A stretch of DNA of 64,000 nt from Larix kaempferi (lineage: Eukaryota > Streptophyta > Pinopsida > Pinales > Pinaceae): assembly GCA_027924585.1 (NCBI GenBank), contig BSBM01000608.1:7814501-7878500 (forward strand), in the 5' to 3' direction. The position numbers and the translations under genes are program-made. Each line of letters starts with the position of its first letter. Within the stretch, counting starts at the first letter, position 1. Under the pieces are notes generated by a model, which had not been told where the DNA came from, did no database searches, and was given only the letters and a program-made list of their open reading frames with translations. Below, piece after piece: positions 42,671-55,499 of the stretch.

Positions 42671-45272
42671 AAGGCTCACTCTGAATATGCTTGATCTTGA
42701 TTATAATGGTGAATAAGAAATCACTTGAGAAATCATTGCATACCACCCCCCACAATGATAAACTGAGTGGAAAATATGGTGGCAATGGATGTCATAGATG
42801 ATGGAAAAATTATGGTGTATGAGCTAAAGGTGGAAAAGATTAAAAACAACCTATGCAAGAAACACTCCAAGAGATTGTGAAACAAGCTAGTACAGGGAGA
42901 CAAATCCTTGGTTACCCTCCTAATACTATCTACATGAGTGGCATAAAATCGACTACTCAAAGGTGCAAAACAAGAGGTAACATAAATTTCCATAATGGAA
43001 AAGAATAATCGATATGGGTTCTGGAAAACAAGGCCATTTTAGATACCCATTTACAATAGAGGAGTCAACATATGTACATGGAGCTTATGATGAGAAAAAA
43101 ATATCAATTAAGCAAACCAATGGGGTTTGCAACCACTTACTCATGATAAAGAGAGAGGAATTCTCTTTGCAATGCCTCAAATAGAATGAGAAATTGAGAC
43201 TTCTCCAATGCAAAGTTATGGAAAAAACATTGTTGCCAATAACCTCTTTACAATGAAATTGGCAAAAAAAACAAATGCTGATAAAAATGCCTCCAAAATT
43301 TAAAGGCTCCTTTTAAAAGAAAATATAGATATTAAGGGAATGGATCCCTGTTCTATTGTGCAATATTTTCCAATAATATTAAATAGAAATCCAAAACTAG
43401 GCTCACATGAAACAAATGCACCTAGTTGCAACAACAAAAACAATAAACTTCAATATAGAGGGTCTGCAGCAACAGCTCCAAAGATGCTCCAAACAATGAG
43501 CACACTGGGATCACAAATTGGTAGTGAGGTAGGGTGGTTGAGAAACAATAGGGATACAATGGTAGGACCACTCCCATAATCATACACAATGCCTCCAGTG
43601 ATATAAATCCAACAACTAGAACCCCACACAACTGCAAATTAAAGAAGAGGCAAATCGAGCAACAAATTTGACCACGTCCCACAAACAAAAGGGTTGTAGT
43701 ATGAATGTGATGGAAACAATGCCAAAACACACACTAACCCTTCCATGATAGAGTAAAACTAGAACTCCAATAACTTGCAAATATGGGACTGTCTTGATAG
43801 TTGATGAGGTATTTAAAGGCATAAAGGAAGGTGATTCTTCCAGACTGGCGCTAGTAGTAGAGAATAGATCCATAGCTTACAGAGGTAGGCACAAGAAAAT
43901 GCATATTTGAAGAAACTTTATATTACAAGTAGGACAAGAACACCCTTATTAAAACAACATAGATATGTTGCCACCTTCCCATGATTGACCATGCCCAACT
44001 CACTGGAATGGTCTTCGCAACCATCACCATGATTAATGGTCTCACTATTCCAAATCAAGGAAGCAAATATTAATAAAAATCATTGGCTCCCAAATAGCCA
44101 ATAATTTGAATCCCCATTCCATCTCTCTCAATATCTTTGATCACCAAAGTGATCTACAACAAAAGGTAGGTTAGACAGATCCACAACCAATACTTACGAG
44201 CTCCCTAGTCATCCCACCATTTTCACTAGATACACAGATCAAAACAGTAGAGGCGGGAGAAATTAAAAAGACACCAGAGAGTACTCATCAACACGAAGAG
44301 AAACCAATCACCAAACGTTGGATCCCTACGGCGAAGGGAACCTCGATACCATCGGTCTCTGTATGAGAACTAAATCTGAGTATTTAGAGGGAAAAGGAGA
44401 AGCTAGGTGCTATGTGAATAATCTTGACAATGCAAACCTAAGAGAGACATGAAATTCAAGACGGTCAGTGCAATAGTTGAAACCCTCGAAAAATCCAAAA
44501 CTCTGATCTGAAGCCATAAATCGCTAGGAGAAAACATCTAAATCTTCCCAGCTATCAAATTTCACAATGAAACTTCACAATAGGCATGGATCCATAAAAT
44601 TGAAACAAGCCATGATATGGGTAGTTGTGTTTATTAAGGGTTGTAAAGCTTCTAGTGAGATAGGACGCCTTCTCTCTATAATCGAAGTCCTCAAACAGAT
44701 CGTTCGTTGGAAAATGGGGCCGCAATATGGGAAAAGAGAAACTATAAGCATAATTAAAAGAAGCACCATGAAAAATTGCAGTGCGATCTCAACCACTAGA
44801 TTCTTGGAAATCACAAAAACAATCAATTTTTGAATCGGATCTAACAGCGCATTTATTTCAAATCTCTACATAATCAATACAGTGGCACCCACTTGTTGTG
44901 CAACGGAAGAAGCGAGAGCCTATATATATCCCTTACCTGGAAAAGTACAAGTTCCATCACCAAGCAAAATCTCCAACATGATGATGCCCATGATTTTTTT
45001 AGCGTATGAGAGGACCCACACATATCTAAGTCTTTAGATGTGGGCATAGGAGGCGTCCAACATAGGATGCATCCACATAGTTTTCTTAGAAAACATTAGC
45101 CGCAAATATACACTGGGATCGAAAATTTATGAGATCCACACAGCCAAGACTCCATCAAACAGAACTGTACCAGAGAACTAGGGAAATGAGAAAATAAAGC
45201 TGAAAACACTCCCTTAGGAGAAAAAAAGACAGGTATACATCTGCTCAGAACGCAAGCAGGGTAGGAAGTACC
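42671..45272. other. Unassigned DNA, no gene recognised
   Basis: Several short frames occur on both strands (for example 43422-43730 minus, hydrophobic; 44567-44833 plus) but match nothing and overlap antisense partners. Just to the right is a PBS-like GCTCTTATACCA (45273-45284). On the minus strand this is one mismatch from the copia PBS, so the stretch could be the leader and body of a copia remnant. Confidence 0.35.
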
Positions 45273-45468
45273 CGCTCTTATACCATATAAAGATCTAGGG
45301 TTCAACCTGGACCATAAATCTCAACATAAGAAAGAAGAAATACAAAAATGATACTTCATCTAGTAATATGATTGTATTACAAGAGAATGCCTCAATGTAT
45401 AGTACAATGGAGGAGGCCTATAATAACTGAGTTGTTGTGAAATATGATGTAAGCTTAAGAGTTTTTTG

Positions 45469-45536
45469 GTTATATCTAGATCAGTATAGATCCATCTTAA
45501 ATGGTTATATCTAGATCAGTATAGATCCATCTTAAA
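45469..45536. repeat. 35-bp tandem duplication
   Basis: Two exact or near-exact copies of a unit containing GGTTATATCTAGATCAGTA and TAGATCCATCTTAAA, back to back. Confidence 0.85.
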
Positions 45537-45550
45537 CCCATATCTATTAA

Positions 45551-45835
45551 GCACCGAGAGGGATCCAATTTCTTGAGGTGTAATTTTTTTTTTGTTTTAT
45601 CTTAAATTTTTTACATATTAAGAAAAAAATTGCCCCTCAAGAAATTGGATCCCTCTCTTTTAATTTTTTAATTACTTTTTTACTTTTGATAAGTTATGAG
45701 CGAACATGAAATTTTTAATTACTTTTGATTTTTTATAAGTTATGAGCCGACATGGGAACGTAACGTGACAAACATCACAAACGTTACAACATCTTTGCCA
45801 TACTGGGTTGTAAGCACCTCGTTACTCTCGGTGCA
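45551..45835. repeat. Nested inverted repeat (MITE-like fold-back)
   Basis: A perfect 23-bp inverted repeat (arms 45556-45578 and 45635-45657, core GGATCCAATTTCTTGAGG) is extended by T-run/A-run pairing around a ~55-bp loop. In addition GCACCGAGAG at 45551 is the exact complement of CTCTCGGTGC at 45826-45835. No coding and no confirmed target duplication. Confidence 0.6.
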
Positions 45836-45839
45836 AAAA

Positions 45840-46705
45840 TAATTCTAATAGTTAACAAACTCTAATAGAGGATTCTGTACATTGTTTCAACCTAATGTAA
45901 TATTGACATAAAATGTTTGAAGCAAGTAATAAAAAAAAAAATTGTTCATAACTAGGAGTAGAAAAAGTTGAATATTTTATAATTTAAAGAAATATGATCA
46001 ATTTTATGATGTTATACCAATATTTATGGATTGATTATGTTGGAATTAACAGAGAGATTTTAGAAGTTAAGCAGTTTAAAATCCAAATTTTCAAGCAACT
46101 GTTAGAGATTATTGAATTGTTCCAACAAAGTTATACTTTTCATTTGTAATATGATATCCAAAAAATCATACAATTGATCAAACCTAATATATAATCAATT
46201 AGTAAATCCACTATCCTAAAAGCTACAAAGAGTAAGCAATGTAAGGCTTTGAATGGTCTCGATCAAGGGATATCAAAATTTATTTGAGAAAATAAGGCTT
46301 TAAGCATGCCACACAGTGAAATCCATGAAGTAAAGGATTTAATAGATGAACAAACAAATCCTATGTACCAATTAATAAAAAGGAGTCTATATATACCTTG
46401 GGTCCCTCTTTTCATTCAAATAATATATTGTGGGTTTAGAATTTATTAGGTACATCCTTCCTGCTGGCAATTCTTATTCATTTTTTAATTGAGTTATTTG
46501 GGAGAGAAGTATTGTGCAAAAATTAAATTTAGCTTATGTAAACTAAACACCTTTTCAACTTCATGGTTTTTTTAACTTTATGTTGTTATTTAAGTTAATT
46601 GGAAGCAAAAGTTGTGTGAAAATTAAACTCATCCCTTGCAAATTTAACTATTTTTTAACTTTATGGCTTTTCGAATTTCATTGTGTTATTCGGTGTAATT
46701 TTGAG
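45840..46705. other. AT-rich DNA, nothing recognised
   Basis: No open frame of note, no repeat boundary and no RNA gene seen. Confidence 0.4.
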
Positions 46706-46709
46706 ACTC

Positions 46710-47460
46710 TTGTTACTCCTATTATATTATATGGGTGTTAAGTTTGGGGGTTCAAAGTTAGGGGGTGAAGCATCTCTAGAGAATCTTGGATAAGGGTTGA
46801 GCAAATCCAAAAATGTTTTATAACCTATAATCTTAAAATTAAAAGGTTATAATCTTAAAATTAAAAGCAATAAAACATATCCTATCCTCCTCGTGGAAGT
46901 AGTTTTATCCTCAATTGCGAGAGTGCTTATGATTAGGTTCCTAGCGTATAAACGCATGGTAATTTACATGGATGACAAGAAGATTCATGAGATTGATCTA
47001 AATTCTAGTCTAAACCATCAACGGCTCAAGTGGAGTTGGCACAAAGATGTCAACACTTGGCTAAATCATAGGAGTATCGAGGAATATGTCACTTTGTAGA
47101 ATATCGATAACATAAAAATATTATTACATCTAATTTTAAGAAAAAATTATGGTGCGATAAAGAGTTAGAGGATAAGACAAAATTAAGATACTATAAGGAG
47201 GTGATTAACCCCAATCATGAAGATCAACAATATTTCTTTGTTATTACTAGCTTGAACAAGAAAATCAAGGTTTCTAGAATAAGAACGAATGCTCATGACT
47301 TCCATAGTGAAGCTAGGCATTGGACAATTACTAAGATGCCTTGGATAGATAGAATTTGTCCTCTTTGACAGACGAAGAAGGTTGAGTATGAAAAATACTT
47401 CCTTTTAGTTTGTCCTATTTACACCCATATTAGATCTCAATTTCAAAATATATGTTACAA
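46710..47460 (+). pseudogene. LINE-type 3' coding fragment (post-RT region)
   Basis: The plus strand gives TPIILYG, the trace typical of the end of a non-LTR RT, then VEQIQK/RVEQIQK. It is followed by an open stretch (46893-47096) with LVEVVLSSIARVLMIRFLAY and HQRLKWSWHKDVNTWLNH. Past a TAG comes KVSRIRTNAHDFHSEARHW and a Cys-poor zf-RVT-like end near VCPIYTHIRSQF. This is the segment between RT and the terminal Cys-rich motif in some plant LINEs. 5' parts are absent, as is usual for 5'-truncated copies. There are several stops. Confidence 0.6.
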
Positions 47461-47464
47461 TAAT

Positions 47465-49230
47465 GATATTCATAACCTTTTAACTCATAAAAAATATAGT
47501 GATTTAGGAATGCTTATATTCAAACTTTCCAAACACAAAACTAAAATTTTAAAGCATTGAATCCAAATAATTTCTTAACTTTTTCTTAAGGTTTGATAGA
47601 CCAAAATTAGTCTCAGCAAATATTAACAACCATCATCATAATACATAAATGTTATAAAAATTATCCATAAACCATATTTGAATCAAATTTATAACTTTAT
47701 AATTCATAAAAGTTAAATTTCCTAATCATATATTTTTATTAGAAATATTGCATATTTATGTTTTTATTTAAAATCTTACATATGTATATAGTTTCAAATT
47801 TTTTCACTTCAAGGTTTCCATTGAAATGATAAATTTAACAAATTACTGCTCCTAAACCTTGAAATATAAAAAATTCTAAAGAGAAATGTGTAACTAGAAT
47901 ATTATTTATTGAATTTGAATATGTAACTAAATAAAATCTTACATATGTATACAATTTCAAACTTTTTCACTTCAAGGTTTCCATTGAAGTGATAAATTTG
48001 ATGACAAATTCCTTCTCCTGAAATATAAAAAAATCCAAAATGAAATATGTAACTTCAATATTATTTATTGAATGATGAATATGTAACTAGAATATTATTG
48101 ATAGAATTTTGAGCCAAAAACCTATAGCTTTAGTATTCAATTAAAATCATAGCATTGCTTTAATTATGTTAATTTTTTTAAGTCAATCATTACATATAAA
48201 TGCTTGCAAGGATAGAATGTGTTTCCGAAAATCATCATAAATCATCCTTGTTATGTGATTTCCATGTTGCACTATTTGATAAAAATGAATTATTCATAAT
48301 ATGTCATGTCAGAAAAATGGCAAAAGTGTAGATCTAGTAAATTGAATTATGTGTGGAAACAATGTGCACAAACCTTATGAAATTCATAACAAACTAAATA
48401 TGAATTTTCTTTAATGTCATGTTTTTCTTTAATGTCATGTTCATGTTCAATTGGTTAAATTAGGAAAGAATTGAATAAGGATAACTATGGAAATCAACTT
48501 ATAGGGGAATGAATGGGTTTGTAAATTACATCAAGGGCATCATTAATGAATTACAAAAAGATATATGGCTAGCTATATATTACTTAATTTGAAATGACAA
48601 AATAGATATATGGTTAGTTATATGTCACTAGTTATATGCCACTTAATTAAGAATGACAAAATAAACATGACTCATTAATATGGATTGACTCATTCAATAT
48701 AAATTATTGACTTAAGAGATTTATGTTCTTGCTCATGTTTATATTTTATTCCAAGTACAACTTTTTGCATCTATTTTCGCAATCCAATATTTATATAGAA
48801 AATCCATTTCATTGTATTTGTAACAAAAACAACATGCAAACATATATAAATAAATAGTCAAAAATTAAAATATGTATTTAACAACCTTCATTTGTTATGT
48901 ATAAAGGAATTTACAACAAAGGAACCATAATTAACACTATTAAGGAATTAATTAATTAAATTTATATTAAATTTTTTAAAAATATGGATAAACTTTGAAC
49001 AACGATTTATTTATATAATTTTAATTAATTATTCTTTCACCTCTCTTAAAGGAACATTTTTGTTTAACTTATTGCAAACTACTAATCTCCTTATAAAAAT
49101 CCATTTTTTCACACATAAAAATAACTATACCTTCAGTTAAAAAGTATATGTAATAGTTAGATACATCAATGTTGTCAGCAACCAAGTGTCCCAAAGAAAC
49201 TTAAATCCAATCATGCCAACATGACCAAAT
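47465..49230. other. AT-rich DNA left of the LINE
   Basis: No gene recognised. It contains the 164-bp duplication at 47769-48097. The last bases (to 49248) form the left LINE target duplication. Confidence 0.45.
47769..48097. repeat. 164-bp tandem duplication, AT-rich
   Basis: Copies begin near 47769 and 47934. They share AAATCTTACATATGTATA, TTTTTCACTTCAAGGTTTCC and ATATTATTTATTGAAT, with small indels. Confidence 0.75.
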
Positions 49231-49248
49231 AAATATCAACCTCAAGAT
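49231..49248. other. LINE target-site duplication, left copy
   Basis: AAATATCAACCTCAAGAT, identical to 55465-55482 beyond the LINE's 3' end. Confidence 0.9.
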
Positions 49249-49663
49249 TAGGGGGAGGGTTTTTGGAGAAATGGGGGAGGATGTTTTTTTCAGGGTGAGG
49301 CAATTTACTCGTTTGCGGTAAGTCGCTTTTGTTGAGTTGTAGAAAATTGGAGTTCTAGGTGGCATCGGCCATCTATAGTACCAACCAAGGTAAAAAATAA
49401 GTGGGAATGCGATTTTTCTCTACAATTCCAAATCTGACTTATTCGTGGTTATCACCTACTTCTATGTATTTGTCTCCTTCGATGTTCTTATCTGGTTGCT
49501 TTTAGCAAGTGGTTTGGGTTCATACCATTTTTTCCAGATCACTCTTTCTCCTCTTTTTGGTGGGCCACTTTCGACAGGTGGCGGCTATTTTCTCTGTCTC
49601 TACAGTTTTAGGATTTTCTTTTTTGGCCTTTGAGACACGTGGGTTGTTTTTGTCTTTTTAGGT

Positions 49664-51105
49664 TTGTTTATTATGGCTCTTCATCCGTCAACTCCATCTT
49701 TTTACATTTATGAGTCTACTATGCCGGGGGTGGCTCTCACTAATCGGGTTAACCAGAACTTTCTTGGAAATGAGGCTAGGGCTCGTCGACGGACTAAAGT
49801 TGTTAAGGCTCGCGAGGGCCGCTCTCATTTTGAAGTTAGCTCGGATTTTAATCTGGATAGGGTTGAAATATTGGCCTTGCGTGGAGTTGTTGGGCGTATG
49901 GAGTACACTGGTTGTAGTCGAGAGGATATCGTTGCTTGGGTTAATGAGCACTGGACACCTCTTTGTGGTTTGGCCCCGCGGGTTAACCTTTTGGTTAACA
50001 GATGGTTATGTTTACCTTTCCATCTAGTGCCCAGGTTGACGATATTTTGAAACAGGTGTGGCTTTTCAAAGATGGGTCTTTGTGTCTTAAAAAATGGTAT
50101 GTTGGCTTTGACCCTCTAAAGGATTACCAGAGGTTTCATCACCTATGGATGATTATGCTCAGATTCCCTATTGAATTGTGGTCTGAGAGCATGTTTATTG
50201 GGTTAGCAAATTCAGTAGGCAAGTTTATCCGGCTGGATAAGGATACTATGTTTGGGTTTGACTGTCGAGCTGCAAACGTTGTGGTCGAATTTGACATGCG
50301 GCCAGGGCTACCTGCAGAAATTGATATAACCTGGGGCTCTAGGGTTATTTCCCAAAGGTTGGACTTTTTTAAGATCCCATTCTGTTGTTTTAAGTGTCGG
50401 GAACCCGGGTATACAGTTTCCAATTGCACACTCTTGTTGAAGGCTGCCCACTATGCACGCCCGACGGGTGATGATCATTTGAATTCATATGGTCCTTCTG
50501 CAAACATCTCTTCGGCGGTGAAGACTATCTCAGGTAAGTCTCTGGATGAAACCCCTTACAATGACATATCTAAAGCAGAATTAAATTTCTATGAAGATAT
50601 CGAAAATTCATTGAATCAAAGGATTTCTAGGGGGGTAGCATTAAATTTATCTTCTATGGGAGGGACCTATTTGATTAAGGGTAGCCGGGATACTCTTCAG
50701 TCAAACCTGGATGGATCTGTACTTGGTTTGAATCCTGGTATTACTGAACCTTCATCTGCTCCTACTTATAAGGTCGCTAGGGCTTTAACTCTTGATGAGA
50801 AGGCGGTTTTTTATGAGAGCGGTTACAAGCCTGAATGTGAGTCACCCCTGTTGTCTCCTCTTAATGTTTACTCGAAGAACCCTCCCCCCATATCCAAGGT
50901 TTTACCTTCCGAAAGCCTACGTTTTCAAAACGTGACTATTAGAAAGGCAAAAAATATTCCTGTGGAAAATATTGAAGAGGCTGTTGGTGATGTCTTTGTT
51001 CCTCTTTCTGCCAGAATTGATGATGCCTCTACAGTTTTAGGAGATTCCCCAAACCCTAGGGCACTTAGAGTAGTGCATCCCATTAGTGGTTGTGATTTAT
51101 GTTGA
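49664..51105 (+). pseudogene. LINE ORF1 (DUF4283-like, CCHC knuckle), frameshifted
   Basis: The first part (49664-50005; an in-frame Met also at 49673) is basic around NEARARRRTKVVKARE. A frameshift near 50005 passes to the 50002-51105 frame. There, residues such as GSLCLKKWYVGFDPLKDY, RFHHLWMIMLRFPIELW and NSVGKFIRLDK fit the DUF4283 RNA-binding region of plant LINE ORF1. FCCFKCREPGYTVSNC follows at about 50380-50425, a knuckle with Tyr in place of His. The remaining ~220 residues are Ser/Pro-rich and unrecognised. It binds LINE RNA in intact relatives. Its stop TGA (51103-51105) overlaps the ORF2 ATG. Confidence 0.8.
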
Positions 51106-54100
51106 TCCTTTCCATAAACGTCAGAGGGTTAGGCAAAGCTACCCGAGGTAGGACTTTGTCGAATCTTTTTAATGCTACTAGACCGGAAATTGTTTTGATA
51201 CAGGAAACTATGTGTGTTGATGTGGATGTTATTCTAAAATAGTCTAATGTGTGCCTAGGGTGGGATTTCTTTGCTTTAAGTGCATCTGGGAAGTTTGGCG
51301 GTCTTATTGTGGGTTGGAACCCTAATCTTGTTTGCTTCAAATCCTTTAAAACGAAATGCAGGATTTTGTTGCAGTGGCGTTGTTTATTTCGGAGCTTTCA
51401 TTTTTCTATCTTAAACTGCTATGGTCCTTACTCTAGCAAAAATGTGGTTTGGGACCAACTTTTTTTTCTGGTCTTCTTAATTCACATAATCTCATTATTG
51501 CAGGAGATCTTAACTTCTCCTTAAACTCATCAGAAATTTGGGGCTCCAAAGCTCGTTTCGATGATTTGGCTGATTATTTCTCTGAAATGATAGTCAATTT
51601 CGATTTGGTTGATGTGGAACATGCTCCCTTAATGCCCACATGGACAAATGGCAGAGTCGGTAAAGAAGGTATTCATAAAAGAATAGATCGATTCTTGGTT
51701 GCTCGGTCTCTACTGCAAAATTTCCAAAGATATAGATCTTAGGTGGGGGAGAATATTTTCTTTGATCATTGTCCCATTCTATTTCAGTGTGATGATACTT
51801 TGGTTACGAGGAATTTTCCTTTTAAATTCAACAACACTTGGCTTCAGAATGATGATTTTTGTGAGACTATAAGACTATTTTGGCAAGATCCGATACATGA
51901 TTATGGCTTAAACCCCATGGACAATTTTGTCATAAAACTCAGAAAGTTGAAGGTTGTGGTCAAAACCTAGATCAAGAATAAAAAGAAATTCGATATACAG
52001 GAGTATGAAGACTTCCAAGCACAAATTCGATCTGTGTTCCATAAAAAGTTTGATTTTATGGATGATGCAGAGGATCAAATTCTTCTAAAATTGCGTAATG
52101 ATTAAAAGGAGAATATTCTAAATCAAGAAGAAGTTGATTGGAGGCTTAAAAGCCAAGCTCTGTGGCTAGAACTTGGGGACAAAAATACTAAGTTTTTTCA
52201 TGCTTTCGCCTCTCATCGAAGGAACAAAAAAGCAATTTGGGACTTGAAGGGTGATGATGGGTCAGTTATATAAAATGGTCAAATTCATCTCCAGAGTGCT
52301 GCAGCCAATTGTTTTGGTAACATTTTTATGGATTGGGGAAATAGTGATTTGATGAAGCAATTGGAGATTACGCGTCTATTCCTTTTTTTCTCCATCCCTC
52401 AGGAAGCTCTGGATTTGGATCGAGCAGTTACCTTAAAAGAAATTGAAGATACACTAAAATTGTTTGCAAAAGATAGAAGTCCTGGGCCGGATGGCTAGAC
52501 TGTGGAGTTGTTTCTTCACTTCTTTGACATAATGGGAGATGAGTTAGTGGCGATGGTTGAATTCTCCAGATTAAATGGGTTTATTTCAAGAGCACTGAAT
52601 TCTACTTTTCTGACATTAATTCCAAAGTGCAACAAGCCCTCAACTTTTGGGGACTATAGACCCATTTCTTTATGTAATCTGATTTACAAACTTATCTCAA
52701 AGATTATAGCAATAAGAATTAAACCTGGCTTGTCAAAGCATATTTCTTCGGCTCAGTTTGGGTTTCCACATGACAGGAAGATTTTGGACGCAATTGGTAT
52801 CTCTTAGGAGATAATCCATTCTATTAAAATTCGGAAATCCAAAGCTTTTTCGCTCAAAATGGATCTTGAAAAGGAATTTGACCAGGTGGAATGGTGCTAT
52901 CTCAAATTTATTCTAATACAAATTGGTCTATCTCCCATGCTGCTGAAATGGATTATGTCATGTGTAACTACAACAAATATTGTTGTTCTGGTCAACGGGG
53001 TTCCATCTAGTTTCTTTAAATGCTGTCGTGGTATCCGACAAGGTTACCCTCTGTCACCTCTTCTCTTCGTGCCGATAATGGATGGATTCAGTAGGTTAAT
53101 TCTTAAAGCAAAATATGAAGGTCTTATTAGGGGGATTAAATATTCCAAATATATATCTATCTCTCACCTCCTTTTTGCAGATGATGTACTTCTTGCTGGT
53201 CAAAATTCCATTCGAGAGTGGAAATGTTTCAGAGATAATATATCTCTCTTCTACTGTGCATCTGGTATGAAAGTGAGTGATAGGAAGTCCATTCTGTATC
53301 AGCATAATTTGGATAATGCACAAATACTGGAGCTACAAAATGTTCTGGATTATAAAATCCAGGATTTAGATGATGGTTTTCAGTATTTGGGGTATTTTTT
53401 AAAGCCAAACAATTATAGAGTCAAGGATTGGTCTTGGCTATTTCAGAAGATGGAGAATAGAATTAAATGTTGGACTAATAGACTTATGTGTGTTGGTGGT
53501 CGCCTTATACTAGTCAAAGTTGTTCTTACCAGCATACCGGTTTATTGGTTATCTTTGTTTAAAATTCCTAGATCGATCCTGCAGAATTTGAATAGGCTTT
53601 GTTCAAATTTTCTTTGGTTAGGTGGATTGAATCGAAAAGGCTTAATAATGGCGAAATGGGAAGCTATCACCACACCTGAAAAATATGGTGGTTGGGGGCT
53701 AAAGAATTTGGACATATTTGGTAAGGCACTTTGCCTGAAAAGCTTTTGAAGAGGTCTTTTTGGTTGTTCTCTATGGTCCAAAGTGTTAAATGTGAAGTAT
53801 ATTAAGTAGGATATCTTGACATGGATCATAAATCCAGTTAAAAAGATAAGAAACTCCTCAGTCATTTGGAAAGGTTTTATGAATGTTTTTAATTGGATGA
53901 GCAATGATTTGTCCTGGCAAGTGGCATCGGGTCGGCAAATTCAGGTTGGTGTAGATCTTATTCTGGGTCTGGATGAGGATTACTTAATCTCGGCTGAAAT
54001 TATGGAATATCTTAGAGATAGGGATTTTACTACATTGGACTGAATGAGAAACTATGTTTCTCTGAATGGATCTTCTTATTGGATCAAAGGTGCAGATTTG

Positions 54101-55222
54101 GGCCTTTTGGGTCGTTTTGAAAGAGAATGGGATGACTATTGTTCTCAGTTGGATTCCATTGGTTGCAGGCTCTCCTATCACCATGATGTTTTGAAATGGG
54201 ATAGAAACCCTGTCTCGGGTGAGATTACAGCAAAGTCAACATATAATTTTATTATAGCATATAGTAACTATTGTCCCCAATAGTGGTGGTACAAGAAGTT
54301 ATGGAGCTGGAAGGTTCCTGTTAAACTTAAATGCTTTGGTTGGTTTGCCCTTAAAGGGAAGTTGAAAACTTGGGATGCATTGGTTAGAATTGGGTGGACT
54401 GGACCGAATAGATATTCATTGTGCAAAATTGATGAAGAGTCCACTCAGTATATCTTGGTAAATTGCTTGTACACTCGGGATATTTGGAAACAGGTATGTG
54501 ATGGCCTGGATATTCATTTGGAATGGGGATTGGAGTCATTTGAGATTTCTTTCTTACAGTGGTTTAGAGAATGCATATCACATCATGTCGTACAACTTTT
54601 TATATCATGGGTAATTTGGTACATTAGAAACAAATCAATTTTTGAAGATATTGACCCTTTGGTACAATCTGGGGTTGATCGTGTTCTCTATCTTTATAAA
54701 TCTATCTTCAAAGGGAAGAAACCAGCAGTGGTCAATCGAATTGGTGCTTTTGATCCTATTTTCAATAGGCCTATGCTTTTCTTTGATAGAGCGGCCCAGG
54801 ATGGTATTTGTGCGGTGGGAGGTGCAATTTTTATAAATGAATCTCATTTTTTCTCACTAAAAATGAACTGTGGTTTGGGATATAATATGAAAGAAGAACT
54901 TATTGCCCTATGGTGTTTTTTAAGAGTGGCTCAATTATTTGGTATAGATGACTCGAAGATCTTTGGTGATTCCAGAGTTACAATCAAATGGGCGTAGGGT
55001 GTCTATGATATTAAAGTTTTATTGCTCATACATTGGTGCCAAAGGATTAAAGAAGCAATCAAACACTTCAGGAGAATATCTTTTGAGCATATTTATAGGC
55101 AACATAATATGTTGGAGGATAAATTATCAAAGCAAGCTCTGTCTGGTGATATTGGTATTCTATTTTGGGAAGAATCTCTAAAGTCTCAGATTCTGAATCA
55201 GGGAGATTTGAACTTTTTTTAA
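51099..55222 (+). pseudogene. LINE ORF2: endonuclease-reverse transcriptase-RNase H
   Basis: Start ATG at 51099 inside ATGTTGA. The apurinic-type endonuclease (51099-51800) shows LSINVRGLG, IVLIQET, LNCYGPYSS, IIAGDLNFSLNSSE and FFDHCPI. RT (about 52480-53300) shows DRSPGPDG, TLIPKCNKPSTFGDYRPISL, SAQFGF, DLEKEFDQVEW, GIRQGYPLSPLLF and the catalytic FADD at 53174-53185. A zf-RVT region (about 54300-54500) and RNase H (54790-55190, LFFDRAAQDG, KEELIALW, FGDSRVTIKWA) end the protein. Frame losses: a shift at the T run near 51465 and a short out-of-frame stretch near 52.08-52.25 kb. In-frame stops: TAG at 51240, 51740, 51968, 52496, 52805, 53807, 54281 and 54995; TAA at 52271; TGA at 53747 and 54041. 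Confidence 0.9.
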
Positions 55223-55464
55223 TAGCTTCATTAGCTTTTTATAAGAATGAATTGTATGTCTTTTGAAAAATTATGGTTTTTTGATGCTCAGAGATTTCGC
55301 TGACTTCCTGTGTGATGCTCAGCAAATCCTTTTTGTTAATTTTTTATGATTTCAAGACTTTTTGGATAGTGTAGTCTAGAAAAAGTTTTTTGGTCATAGG
55401 CATACTATCATGTACCTTTTGATTCAGCTGAATAACATTGGTACATTTTTTTTCTCCTGGAAAA

Positions 55465-55482
55465 AAATATCAACCTCAAGAT
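55465..55482. other. LINE target-site duplication, right copy
   Basis: AAATATCAACCTCAAGAT, matching 49231-49248. The preceding AAAA is the remnant of the LINE tail. Confidence 0.9.
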
Positions 55483-55499
55483 ACAAAGACACAACCACC

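Larger units (their letters stand above)
49249..55464 (+). mobile_element. L1-type LINE, near full length
   Basis: 6.2 kb on the plus strand, flanked by an 18-bp direct repeat. It has a ~415-bp 5' UTR, ORF1 with a zinc knuckle, ORF2 with endonuclease, RT, zf-RVT and RNase H, a ~240-bp 3' UTR and a very short A-rich end. The frame is broken by one frameshift in ORF1 and a few in ORF2 plus about a dozen stops, so it is inactive though nearly complete. Confidence 0.9.

Noticed and set aside
42733-44833. Several short frames that might be a host gene
   Set aside because: No domain, no plausible splice structure, and frames on both strands overlap; left as unassigned.
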